From assembly GCA_964585575.1 (NCBI GenBank), contig CAZPEM010000010.1, forward strand, positions 1 to 38,119: a stretch of DNA of 38,119 bases. Reading direction: 5' to 3'. Below, piece after piece: positions 1 through 8,603 of this stretch; positions within the stretch are counted from its first letter, which is position 1; every line of letters starts with the position of its first letter. Origin of the DNA: UBA4655 sp964585575 (lineage in GTDB: Bacteria > Planctomycetota > Planctomycetia > Pirellulales > UBA1268). Both the position numbers and the translations under genes were made by a program. Under the pieces are notes generated by a model. It ran no database searches and was not told the DNA's origin. It saw nothing but the letters and a program-made list of their open reading frames with translations.

Positions 1-73
1 TGCTCGCGCCGGGCGACTGCTCGCCGTCGCGGAGCGTGGTGTCGAAGATGCGGATGGGGCGGGGGGTTGTCAT
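1..73 (-). CDS. leuA: 2-isopropylmalate synthase, N-terminal fragment
   Basis: The minus strand opens with ATG at 73 and reads 24 codons to the window edge, so this is a partial gene. The peptide contains IRIFDTTLRDGEQSPGAS, the hallmark N-terminus of LeuA, which condenses acetyl-CoA with 2-oxoisovalerate in the first committed step of leucine synthesis. The DTTLRDGEQ segment carries the catalytic Arg and the metal-binding Asp of the DRE-TIM metallolyase family. Citramalate and homocitrate synthases share DTTLRDG, but the SPGAS continuation favours LeuA. It is divergent from the efflux operon that starts at 206, and the 132-bp spacer must hold both promoters. Confidence 0.85.
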   Translation of the reverse strand, partial: MTTPRPIRIFDTTLRDGEQSPGAS

Positions 74-205
74 GGAATGTCTCGGAGCCCGTCATCCTAA
101 CGTGACCGGCCGCCCGCGACACCCTTCGCGTACGGACTTCCTGGATCGAACGATTTGAGGGTAGAATCGGTCGGAATTGGACCCGTTTATTGAAGGGGCC
201 CGTCG

Positions 206-1888
206 ATGTCGACTGTGCCACACACCTCCCCGACGCCCGCCACGACCGACGTGCGTGGTCCGGGCTCGCCGTCCCCTCGGATTCGCAAGCGGGCGACGGC
301 CGTGGGCCTGCTCGCCGCCGGCGGGCTTGCGTGGTGGTGGTTGGCGACGCACCACTTCACGGGTGGCGGGGGCCATGAGGAGCCGGTGGCCGGTCGGGAG
401 CGGCAGGCGGTCTTGCCGGCCGCGGCGGCCGGCGTGGACGTCGTGACGCTGCGGCGGGGCACGGGCCTCGACGAGATCACGCTGACCGTGGTCGAGAAGC
501 GGAAGCTTCGCGAGCATCTCACGGTGCCCGGGCGGCTCGACTACGACGCCCGCTACCGCCTCGACTACGCCTCGCCGGTGGACGGCATCGTCTCGCAGGT
601 GTTCGTGAAGGTGAGACAGCAGGTGGCCCGCGGCGATTCCCTGGCGGAGGTGTCGAGCCCCAACATCGGCATGGCCCGCGACGAGGTCCGCAAGCGGCAG
701 GACGAGCTCGCGATCGAGCAGAAGGAGGCCGACTGGGCAAACGAGATCGGCGACAACGTGTCGGCCCTGCTCGACTCGCTCTCCAACAAGCCGCCGCTCG
801 AGACGGTCGAGCGGCAGTTCCAGGATCGCGTGCTCGGCAGCTACCGCGAGAAGATTCTCGGCGCCTACTCGCGGCTGCTCTTCGTCGAGAAGGTCAACGC
901 CAGCACGAAGCAGCTCGGCGAGGGCGGGGTGCTCTCCGGACGGATCATCGAGGAGCGAACGAGCAACCTCGAGGTGGCGAAGGCGAGCTTCACGGCCGCC
1001 TGCGAGGAGGCCAGCTTCCAGACCCGTCAGGATCGGGCCCGGGCCAAGGCCGCGCTCGAGCAGGCCGAGCGACTCGTGCAGATCTCGAAGGAGCACCTTC
1101 GGACGCTCGTCGGCAGCAAGCTCGACAGCGATGCCGGCGGGAAGGGGGCGGCCGAGGGCGTGGCCGACCTCGACGAAGGTGGTTCCCCGGATCGAGGACG
1201 TCCGCCGGAAGGCGGCTTCAGGACCTTGAGCGCGCTGGTGCTCCGCACGCCCTTCGACGGGCTCGTCGAAGACATCTTCGTCGCCCGGGGCGAGCGGGTG
1301 AAGGCGGGCGACCGGCTCTTCGTCGTGGCGGACACGCGGACCCTCTGGGTGCGGGCCCAGATCCACGAGCGGCAGTGGACGACCGTCGAGGTCGGCGAGG
1401 GGCAGGAGGTTCGCGTGAACGTGCCGGGCGCCGCCGACCACGACACGACGGCGCGGGTCAACCACGTCGGGGCCACCGTCGAGGCCGAATCGAGGAGCGT
1501 GCCGCTCGTGGCCGAGCTCGAAAACGACGACGCCCACTACAAGCCCGGCATGTTCGTCTGGGTCGACCTGCCCCAGGGGGTCGAGCGGGACGTGCTCGCC
1601 GTGCCGGCCGCTTCCGTCATGCGGCACGAAGGGGAGTCGTTCGTCTTCGTGCCCGACGGCCCCGACCGCTTTCGCCGGGTGCCCGTGAAGACGGGGCTCG
1701 AGGGAGACGGCTTCATCGAGGTGAAGGGGGGGCTCCGTGCCGGCGAGGAGGTCGTCGCCCGCGGGGCGTTTCTTCTCAAGAGTGAACTGCTCCTCGAGCA
1801 GGACGCTGAGCCTGCGCAGGCAATGCCGGCGGCCGGGCAGCAGGCGACGCCGCAGGCTGGTGGGCGGTCCGGGTCGCAGGCCGGCTGA
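206..1888 (+). CDS. RND efflux periplasmic adaptor subunit (CusB/CzcB-like)
   Basis: This is a 560-residue membrane-fusion protein that would link an inner-membrane RND pump to an outer-membrane channel. A single membrane anchor lies at about residues 31-48. The first half of the barrel-sandwich hybrid follows at about 118-150 (SPVDGIVSQVFVKVRQQV). A long alpha-helical hairpin spans about 155-300, and the second hybrid half with the typical TPFDGLVEDIFVARGERV segment is near 350. Beta-barrel and membrane-proximal domains complete the protein (PGMFVWVDLP, VVARGAFLLKSEL). A GAAGGGG-type ribosome-binding site lies about 10 nt before the ATG. It is the first gene of an operon, 20 bp ahead of the pump gene. 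No outer-membrane channel gene is adjacent. The C-terminal 30 residues are Ala/Gln/Gly-rich and probably disordered. Confidence 0.9.
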   Translation: MSTVPHTSPTPATTDVRGPGSPSPRIRKRATAVGLLAAGGLAWWWLATHHFTGGGGHEEPVAGRERQAVLPAAAAGVDVVTLRRGTGLDEITLTVVEKRKLREHLTVPGRLDYDARYRLDYASPVDGIVSQVFVKVRQQVARGDSLAEVSSPNIGMARDEVRKRQDELAIEQKEADWANEIGDNVSALLDSLSNKPPLETVERQFQDRVLGSYREKILGAYSRLLFVEKVNASTKQLGEGGVLSGRIIEERTSNLEVAKASFTAACEEASFQTRQDRARAKAALEQAERLVQISKEHLRTLVGSKLDSDAGGKGAAEGVADLDEGGSPDRGRPPEGGFRTLSALVLRTPFDGLVEDIFVARGERVKAGDRLFVVADTRTLWVRAQIHERQWTTVEVGEGQEVRVNVPGAADHDTTARVNHVGATVEAESRSVPLVAELENDDAHYKPGMFVWVDLPQGVERDVLAVPAASVMRHEGESFVFVPDGPDRFRRVPVKTGLEGDGFIEVKGGLRAGEEVVARGAFLLKSELLLEQDAEPAQAMPAAGQQATPQAGGRSGSQAG

Positions 1889-1908
1889 AGAGATCCACGG
1901 AGATAGCA

Positions 1909-4900
1909 GTGCTCAGCGGTGTCATCGAGTGGTCGCTCGCCAACCGGGCGCTCGTGGTCGCGATCTTCGTCCTGATGGCGATCGGCGGGCTCTATGCGGC
2001 CACGCAGATTCCCGTCGACGCGGTGCCGGATCTCGTCAACATCCAGGTGCAGGTCGTCACCGAGGCGGGCACGCTGCCGCCCCTCGAGGTGGAGCGGACG
2101 GTCACCTATCCGGTGGAACTCGCCGTGAGCGGGCTGCCGAACGTCGAGGAGATCCGGAGCGTTTCGCGGCTGGGCATCTCGCTCGTGACGATCGTTTTTC
2201 GCGAGGGCACCGACATCTTCCTCGCGCGGCAACTCGTGGCCGAGCGTCTCCCGGAGGCGAGGTCGGGGATTCCGCTCGACGGGGTCGAGCCGCGGCTCGG
2301 CACGCTCAGCACGGCCCTCGGCGAGATCCTGCAGTTCGAGGTGCGGTCGAGAGCGGGGGCGGACGAGCGAACCCTCATGGATCTGAGGAGCGTCCTCGAA
2401 TGGGACATCGCTCCCGCCATGCGGGAGGTGGCGGGCGTCACCGACATCAACTCCCATGGAGGCTACGCCAAGAGCTACGAGGTGCAGGTCGATCCCGACC
2501 GGATGTCGTCGCACGGCATCTCGCTCGGCGAGGTGCTCGCGGCCCTCGAGCGAAACAACGCCAGCACCGGCGGTGGCTACATCGTCCGCAACGGCGAGCA
2601 GCGGTTCATCCGCGGCCAGGCCCTGCTCGGCGGCGTCGAGGACATCGAGAAGGTGGTCGTCCGCAGCCCCGCGGGAGGCGTGCCCGTGCTCATCCGCAAC
2701 ATCGCCTCCGTCACCGTGGCTCCGCTCGTGCGGCAAGGAGCGGCGACCCGCGACGCCCGGGGGGAGATCGTCACCGGCATGGTGATGATGGTCCGCGGTG
2801 AGAACAGCCGCAGGGTGGTCGAGGCGGCGAAGGAGCGGCTGGCGGACATCCGCGGCACGCTGCCGGCGGGGGTGGAGCTCGAGATCCTCTACGACCGCTC
2901 GGAGCTGATCGCCCGGACGCTCGACACGGTGCTCCACAACCTCGCCGAGGGGGGGCTGCTCGTGATCGGCGTGCTGCTCGTGCTCCTCGGCAATGTTCGG
3001 GCGGGGATCATCGTGTCGCTCGCGATCCCCCTCTCGATGCTCTTCGCCGCGAACATCATGTGGGCGGTCGGCATTCCGGCGAGCCTCATGAGCCTCGGCG
3101 CGATCGACTTCGGGCTCGTCGTCGACAGCTCCGTGATCATGGTCGAGAACTGCGTCCGCAGGCTCGGCCTCGCGCAGCCGACCGAGTCGAAGCTCGACGT
3201 GGTCCGCGACGCGGCGATCGAGGTCCGTGGGCCGACGATGTTCGGCGAGCTCATCATCGCGATCGTCTACCTGCCGATCCTGTTCCTCGAGGGTACAGAG
3301 GGGAAGCTCTTCAAGCCGATGGCCCTCACGGTGCTCTTCGCGCTCTTGGGCTCGCTCGTCATCTCGCTGACGCTCATGCCCGTCCTCGCGGCGACGGTGC
3401 TCTCCCGCGAGGAGGAGCACGAACCGTTGCTCATGCGTGCCTTCCACCGGATCTACCATCCGCTCGCCCGGCTCGCCGTCTACCATCCCGTCGTCGTCTC
3501 GCTCGTCGCGGCGGGGCTCGTGGCCGCGAGCGTGCCGGTGGCGATGAGGCTCGGGGCGGAGTTCATGCCCAGGCTCGACGAGGGGGATCTGCTCATCGAG
3601 GTCGTCCGGCTGCCGAGCGCGACGCTCGAGGACTCGGTGCCGCTCACGACGCGGATCGAGAAGGTGCTCAAGGAGTTTCCCGAGGTCCGCACCGTCTTCT
3701 GCAAGACGGGCCGGCCGGAGATCGCCAACGACATCATGGGCGTGCAGCAGACCGACGTCTGGGTGATGCTGAAGCCCAGGGCCGCCTGGCCGGCCGACAT
3801 TCCCCGGGACGAGCTCGTGGAGCGGATGTCGCGGGCGCTCTCGAAGGCGGCGCCGGGCGCGAACTTCGGCTTCAGCCAGCCGATCGAGATGCGGGTGGAC
3901 GAACTGGTCGCGGGCGTGAAGTCCGACGTGGCCGTGCTCGTCTATGGCGACGACCTCGGGAAGCTCGGCGGACTCGGCAAGGAAATCGAGGGGCTGCTTC
4001 ACGACATCCCGGGGGCCGCCGACGTCCGCGCCGACTGGCAGGCCGACGTGCCGACGCTCCGTGTGGACGCCCGGCAGGACCAGCTTGCCCGCCACGGGAT
4101 CGACGGAATCGAAGTGATGCGGACCGTCTCCGCGATGGGGGGCATCCAGGCCGGCGTGGTCTACGAGGGGAGACCGAGGTTTCCGCTCGTCGTGCGGTTT
4201 CCGCGGGAGTGGCGGGAGAACCAGGAGCGGGTCCCGCAGATTCCCGTCGAGGCGACGGGCGGGCGGCCGGTACCGCTCGGCGAACTCGCCGACATCCACG
4301 TCGACGAGAGCCCGCCGTCGATCGAACACGAGAACTCCAGGAGGCGGACGTTCGTCTCCGCGAACGTGCGGGGCCGCGACGTCGCGAGCTTCGTCCAGGA
4401 GGCGCAGAAACGGGTGCGGGAGAAGGTGAAGCTTCCGCCCGGCTACTCGATCCGCTGGGGGGGCGACTTCGAAAACCTGCTCTCCGCGGGCCGTAGGCTC
4501 GCCCTCATCACGCCGCTCGTGCTCGGACTCATCGCGATGCTGCTCTACACGAGCTTCAAGTCGCTCAGGCTCGCCGGGCTCATCTTCTTCGCCGTGCCGG
4601 TCGCGGCCTCGGGCGGCATCGCGGCTCTCGCGTTGCGAGGCATGCCGTTCTCGATCGCCGCGGGAGTCGGGTTCGTCGCGCTCTTCGGCGTGGCCGTGCT
4701 CAACGGCCTCGTCTGGGTGGCCGGTGCCGAGCATGCGAGGCAGGGGGGGCTTTCCGCCCGCGAGGCGGCGATCACGACGGCGGAAGTGCGGATCCGGCCG
4801 GTGCTCATGACGGCGCTCGTGGCGAGCCTCGGCTTCCTGCCGATGGCGCTTGCGACGAGCTCCGGGGCCGAGATCCAGCGGCCGCTCGCGACGGTCGTGA

Positions 4901-4995
4901 TCGGCGGGATCATGACGAGTACGCTCTTGACGGCCTTCGTCGTGCCGGCGATCTACCCCTGGTTCGTCCCGAAGGTCTCAGGAGCCTCCCCGTGA
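1909..4995 (+). CDS. Heavy-metal efflux RND transporter (CzcA/CusA family)
   Basis: This 1028-residue proton-driven pump has the normal length for the HME-RND family. The N-terminus (LANRALVVAIFVLMAIGGLYA) is TM1, followed by porter-domain motifs and paired six-helix bundles. The TM4 signature DFGLVVDSSVIMVEN at about residues 400-414 carries the two charged proton-relay residues and resembles the Co/Zn/Cd (CzcA-type) form more than the Cu/Ag (CusA) form. The substrate is therefore probably a divalent cation, though this is inference. The start is GTG at 1909, with GGAG about 7 nt upstream. The stop overlaps the next gene's GTG by 4 bp (GTGA), which implies translational coupling. Confidence 0.92.
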   Translation: MLSGVIEWSLANRALVVAIFVLMAIGGLYAATQIPVDAVPDLVNIQVQVVTEAGTLPPLEVERTVTYPVELAVSGLPNVEEIRSVSRLGISLVTIVFREGTDIFLARQLVAERLPEARSGIPLDGVEPRLGTLSTALGEILQFEVRSRAGADERTLMDLRSVLEWDIAPAMREVAGVTDINSHGGYAKSYEVQVDPDRMSSHGISLGEVLAALERNNASTGGGYIVRNGEQRFIRGQALLGGVEDIEKVVVRSPAGGVPVLIRNIASVTVAPLVRQGAATRDARGEIVTGMVMMVRGENSRRVVEAAKERLADIRGTLPAGVELEILYDRSELIARTLDTVLHNLAEGGLLVIGVLLVLLGNVRAGIIVSLAIPLSMLFAANIMWAVGIPASLMSLGAIDFGLVVDSSVIMVENCVRRLGLAQPTESKLDVVRDAAIEVRGPTMFGELIIAIVYLPILFLEGTEGKLFKPMALTVLFALLGSLVISLTLMPVLAATVLSREEEHEPLLMRAFHRIYHPLARLAVYHPVVVSLVAAGLVAASVPVAMRLGAEFMPRLDEGDLLIEVVRLPSATLEDSVPLTTRIEKVLKEFPEVRTVFCKTGRPEIANDIMGVQQTDVWVMLKPRAAWPADIPRDELVERMSRALSKAAPGANFGFSQPIEMRVDELVAGVKSDVAVLVYGDDLGKLGGLGKEIEGLLHDIPGAADVRADWQADVPTLRVDARQDQLARHGIDGIEVMRTVSAMGGIQAGVVYEGRPRFPLVVRFPREWRENQERVPQIPVEATGGRPVPLGELADIHVDESPPSIEHENSRRRTFVSANVRGRDVASFVQEAQKRVREKVKLPPGYSIRWGGDFENLLSAGRRLALITPLVLGLIAMLLYTSFKSLRLAGLIFFAVPVAASGGIAALALRGMPFSIAAGVGFVALFGVAVLNGLVWVAGAEHARQGGLSAREAAITTAEVRIRPVLMTALVASLGFLPMALATSSGAEIQRPLATVVIGGIMTSTLLTAFVVPAIYPWFVPKVSGASP

Positions 4996-5291
4996 CGATC
5001 GCCGAACTGCAGTCGCTCATCCGCCGGATGTACCACGAGAAGGATGCCGCCCGCGGCATCGAGGGAACGTTCATGTGGTTCGCCGAGGAGGTCGGCGAAC
5101 TGGCGACGGCGCTCCGCGGCGGATCGAAGGAGGAGCAGTCGCTCGAGTTCGCCGACGTGATCGCATGGCTCGTGACGATGGCCAACGTCGCCGGGATCGA
5201 TCTCGAGGAGGCGATCGCGCGGAAATACGGGGGCGGCTGCCCGGGCTGCGGGAAGCTCGCCTGCACCTGTCCCGACGCGGAAAAGCCATGA
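4992..5291 (+). CDS. MazG-like nucleotide pyrophosphohydrolase with C-terminal Cys cluster
   Basis: This is a 99-residue all-alpha NTP pyrophosphohydrolase of the MazG superfamily. The conserved metal-binding pattern is visible: WFAEEVGELATAL at about 27-39 and EFADVIAWL at about 51-59, which correspond to EExxE and ExxD. Such enzymes hydrolyse (d)NTPs to NMP and pyrophosphate, usually as housecleaning of aberrant nucleotides. The C-terminus CPGCGKLACTC has four cysteines and could bind a metal or form a small knuckle, an addition not needed by classical MazG. The gene starts with GTG inside the pump stop codon and ends in ATGA overlap with the next gene. Its place between an efflux pump and an exported protein gives no clear functional clue. 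Confidence 0.82.
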   Translation: MTIAELQSLIRRMYHEKDAARGIEGTFMWFAEEVGELATALRGGSKEEQSLEFADVIAWLVTMANVAGIDLEEAIARKYGGGCPGCGKLACTCPDAEKP

Positions 5292-7480
5292 AACTCTCCC
5301 GCGGGCTCATGGCCGGCTTCGTCGCGTCGGGGATCGTCGTCTTCTCCCTGCCCGGCGTGGCGGCCGCGGACGCCGTCGAGATCGTGGCCGGATTCGAAGG
5401 CATCGCCCGCGTCGGGGCCTGGACGCCGGTGGCGGTACGGCCGTCTCGAGAGGGCAAGCCGAGGCCGCGGGTGTTTGTCTGGGCGGAGGATGCCGATGGT
5501 GACTTCGTCCGATCGCCCCCGGCGCGATGGCGGACCGACGTGAGCGGCGGGGAGGTTGCGGAGACGACCGTGCGGTGCGGGCGACCGGGCGGGCGGCTGC
5601 GGATCGACATCGACCAGGCGAGGCACGAGGCCGGCGTGCCGACGCTGCTCCCTTCGTGGCAGCGGGTCGTGCTCGTGCTCGGCGAACTGCCCTCGATCGA
5701 GCGTGTCTGCCGGCTTCTGGAGCAGGAGGGCGGTGCGCGGCCGAAGCCGGTCGCCGTGAAACGCCCCCAGGACCTCGGCCGCACGCCGCTCGACTTCGAC
5801 GCCGCCGACGCGATCGTCGTCTGCGGCTCGGCGATCTCCGAGCGGGGCCAGGTTCCGGACGAGGTGCTCACCGCCATCGATGGATGGGTGCGGCGCGGGG
5901 GCCATCTTCTGCTGCTGGCTGGCCCCAGCGCCGGCCCCGTGGCCGCCGCCGGCGGAGCCGCCGCCCGCTGGCTGCCGGGGCCGATCGAGAAGGTCGTCCC
6001 GCTGCGGCGGACGGCGGCGGTCGAGACCTACGCCCGTGCGTCCCGACCACTCGAAGCATCCACAGGCTCGCCGCTCGTCGTGCCGCGATTCCTCGATTTT
6101 GGCGAGTCGTCCGACGCCGTGATCGACGCGTTCGAAGGAAACTCCCCCTCCGACCTCCCGCTTCTCGTTCGGCGGACGCACGGATTCGGGACGATCGCCT
6201 GGGCCGCCTTCGAGCCCGACCTGCCGCCGCTGCGGGGATGGAGCGGAACCGACTCGCTGCTGGCACGGCTGCTCGGGACCGTCCTTGGGCAACCCGGGAA
6301 GCCGCGGGATGGTCTGCCGGCAGGCTGGACGCGCACCGCCGACCTCGCCGACCAATTGCGACGCGCGATCGATACCTTTCCCGGTGCGTCACCGGTGCCT
6401 TTCGAGTGGATCGCGGTCCTCGCGGGGCTCTACGTCGTGACGCTCTACCCGGCCGGATGGTGGGCCGTCGATCGATTGAAGCGTCGAAGCGGCAGGGACC
6501 CGGTGGCGTTCGCCTGGCTCCTCCTGCCGGCTTCGGTCGCGGCGTTCACGGTCGCGGCCGTCTGCATGGCGCGGTCGCGACATCCGGGCGAGTGGCGTCA
6601 GTCGCGGTGCGACCTGCTCGATCTCGACGCCGCCGACGGCGGCACGCGGGCGTTTTCGTTCGCGGGCACCTGGTCGCCGGAAAACCGGCTGCTCGAACGG
6701 TCGATCCGGCCGCAGGCGGACGTCGTCGATGCGGCGTCTCCGTCGGCGGCCGTCTCCTGGTTCGCGGCCGCCGGAGGGGGGCTTGGCGCGACCGACTCGA
6801 CGTCGCCGCACCCGTCGCTCGCCGCCGCGGACTATGCGTTCGGCGGCTCGCTCGGCTGCCTCGAGAGGGTGCCGGTCGCCGCGTATTCAAGCCGCCTCTT
6901 CGAGGCGACGTGGCACGCGGAGCGTTCCTCGCTCGGCCGCGGCGTCGCCGGCAGGCTCGAACGGGACGCCCAGGGCACGATCCGCGGACGGCTCGAGAGT
7001 CGACTGCCGTTTGCCCTGAAGGATTGCGTGCTCGCCCATGCGGGCTGGCTCTACGACGTCGGCGACTTCGCGGCCGGTCGGCCTTTCGATCCGGCCGCAG
7101 GCCGGGGGCCGCGGTCGCTCGCCGGCAGCCTCACGCGGCGGGGGAGCGACCGGGAACGCGACCGCGCGATCCGCTACGATGCGGCGTCGCGGGATGCCTC
7201 GCGGATCCTGGAGGTGGCCGGCCTGCACGCGGCAGCGGGCGGCCCGGGCTACACGTCGCTGGAAGGTGGTCGGATCGCCCGGCTCGACCTGTCGTCGCTT
7301 CTGGCGACGAACCGGGCGATCCTCATCGGCAACGGGCCGGCCGCCACGGCCTGGCTCGACGAAGCGGCGGAGATACCGGTGGCGAACGACCGAACGCATG
7401 GCTCGTCGGTGAGCGTGTGGCGGATCGTGATCCCCATCGGAGTGGACATCGGCGGCGAGGCCGCGGAGGCGGCGCGATGA
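5288..7480 (+). CDS. Large exported membrane protein of unknown function, ABC-ATPase neighbour
   Basis: This 730-residue protein starts at ATG 5288, overlapping the upstream stop (ATGA). Longer in-frame extension exists but runs inside the MazG gene and lacks a signal peptide. Residues 1-27 form a signal peptide ending near VAAADA. A region at about 175-225 (DAIVVCGSAI, then RRGGHLLLLAGPSAG) resembles the glutamine-amidotransferase-like fold found in large planctomycete membrane proteins. Two membrane segments lie at about 372-392 and 406-428, and the C-terminal 300 residues are soluble. It ends in an ATGA overlap with the ABC ATPase, so it may be a partner of that ATPase. I do not recognise a named family, and function is unknown. 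Confidence 0.75.
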   Translation: MKLSRGLMAGFVASGIVVFSLPGVAAADAVEIVAGFEGIARVGAWTPVAVRPSREGKPRPRVFVWAEDADGDFVRSPPARWRTDVSGGEVAETTVRCGRPGGRLRIDIDQARHEAGVPTLLPSWQRVVLVLGELPSIERVCRLLEQEGGARPKPVAVKRPQDLGRTPLDFDAADAIVVCGSAISERGQVPDEVLTAIDGWVRRGGHLLLLAGPSAGPVAAAGGAAARWLPGPIEKVVPLRRTAAVETYARASRPLEASTGSPLVVPRFLDFGESSDAVIDAFEGNSPSDLPLLVRRTHGFGTIAWAAFEPDLPPLRGWSGTDSLLARLLGTVLGQPGKPRDGLPAGWTRTADLADQLRRAIDTFPGASPVPFEWIAVLAGLYVVTLYPAGWWAVDRLKRRSGRDPVAFAWLLLPASVAAFTVAAVCMARSRHPGEWRQSRCDLLDLDAADGGTRAFSFAGTWSPENRLLERSIRPQADVVDAASPSAAVSWFAAAGGGLGATDSTSPHPSLAAADYAFGGSLGCLERVPVAAYSSRLFEATWHAERSSLGRGVAGRLERDAQGTIRGRLESRLPFALKDCVLAHAGWLYDVGDFAAGRPFDPAAGRGPRSLAGSLTRRGSDRERDRAIRYDAASRDASRILEVAGLHAAAGGPGYTSLEGGRIARLDLSSLLATNRAILIGNGPAATAWLDEAAEIPVANDRTHGSSVSVWRIVIPIGVDIGGEAAEAAR

Positions 7481-8451
7481 TCGAAACGGTCGACCTCACG
7501 AAGAAGTACGGCGATTTCTTCGCGCTGGACTCGCTCACGCTCAAGCTCGAGCGGGGCGATCTCTTCGGCTTCATCGGCCCCAACGGCGCCGGCAAGACGA
7601 CGACGATCCGGATCCTCTCGACGCTGCTTTCGCCCTCCTGGGGTGAGGCCTACGTCTGCGGCCAATCGATCTACACCAACCCGCGCGAGATCCGCCGCCT
7701 GATCGGCTACATGCCCGACATCTTCGGCGTCTACGACGACATGCGGGTGATCGAATACCTGGAGTTCTTCGCCTCCGCGTATCGGATCGACGGCCCGACC
7801 CGCAGGCAGGTCGCGGAGCGTGCGCTCGAGACCGTGGACCTCGCGTTCAAGCGGGACGAGCTCGTGACGAGCCTCTCCCGCGGCATGACGCAGCGGCTCG
7901 GCCTCGCGCGGGTGCTGCTCCACGACCCGCAGGTCCTCCTGCTCGACGAGCCGGCCAGCGGGCTCGATCCGCGGGCCCGGATCGAGATGCGAGGGCTTCT
8001 CAAGCGGCTGCAGGATCTCGGCAAGACGATTCTCGTCTCCAGCCACATCCTTCCGGAGCTGGCCGACATCTGCAATCGCGTCGGCATCATCGAGCACGGC
8101 CGGCTGCTCGCCTGCGGCAACGTGAAGGAACTGCTCGACCGCGTCCGCGGCCGGCCGGTGGTGCGGTTCGTCGTGGCCGGGCCGCCGGGGCGGGCCGCCG
8201 AGATTCTCGCGGGTTGTCCCGAAGCCCGCGACGTCGCCGTTCGCGACGACGCCGTGCTCGTCTCGCTCGCCGACGGCGTGACCGACCACTCGCCGCTCGC
8301 CGCCCGTCTCGTGGCGGACGGGCAGCGGCTCCTCGAAATAAAGTTCGAGGAGGTGAATCTCGAGACGGCGTTCCTCGAGCTCACCCGCGGCAACCACCCG
8401 GAAGCCCGAGCCGCGAGCCGAACGGAAAATCGACGCGATCCACCCGGTTGA
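7477..8451 (+). CDS. ABC transporter ATP-binding protein
   Basis: This is a 324-residue ATPase subunit of an ABC-2-type exporter. Walker A is GPNGAGKT (residues 34-41), the signature loop is LSRGMTQRLGLARVL in place of canonical LSGGQ, Walker B with D-loop is LLLDEPASGLDPRAR, and the switch His is in VSSHILPEL. Residues past about 215 form a C-terminal regulatory extension common in the CcmA/NatA group. ATG 7477 overlaps the previous stop. It is the last gene of the 206-8451 operon. No permease gene follows, since the next gene encodes an FKBP. The membrane component must be the preceding protein, a missing gene, or one encoded elsewhere. Confidence 0.92.
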   Translation: MIETVDLTKKYGDFFALDSLTLKLERGDLFGFIGPNGAGKTTTIRILSTLLSPSWGEAYVCGQSIYTNPREIRRLIGYMPDIFGVYDDMRVIEYLEFFASAYRIDGPTRRQVAERALETVDLAFKRDELVTSLSRGMTQRLGLARVLLHDPQVLLLDEPASGLDPRARIEMRGLLKRLQDLGKTILVSSHILPELADICNRVGIIEHGRLLACGNVKELLDRVRGRPVVRFVVAGPPGRAAEILAGCPEARDVAVRDDAVLVSLADGVTDHSPLAARLVADGQRLLEIKFEEVNLETAFLELTRGNHPEARAASRTENRRDPPG

Positions 8452-8603
8452 TGCACGGTCAGCCCTGGTCAACGCTGCTGGTTCGGGCTTCGAGGAATCT
8501 GCACCCTCGGTCTGCGGCTTGGATTGTGGGCTTGGACGCAAACGCGTGGGTGGGCGAGAATCGGGAAGGAGGGTGTTGCGGCCGTCGAGTGCGAGGTGAT
8601 CTC

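Noticed and set aside
138..167. Possible promoter TTCCTG...TAGAAT before the RND operon
   Set aside because: The -10-like TAGAAT is reasonable, but the -35 is weak and the spacing is 18 bp. Evidence was not enough for a call.
92..1627. Long minus-strand open frame opposite the RND adaptor
   Set aside because: It is the Arg/Pro/His-rich antisense shadow of a clear plus-strand adaptor gene; in 70 percent GC DNA such shadows are common. No domain is visible.
1537..4734. 1065-codon minus-strand open frame opposite the RND pump
   Set aside because: Composition is dominated by Arg, Asp, Glu and His in a shadow pattern. The plus strand encodes an unmistakable CzcA-type pump.
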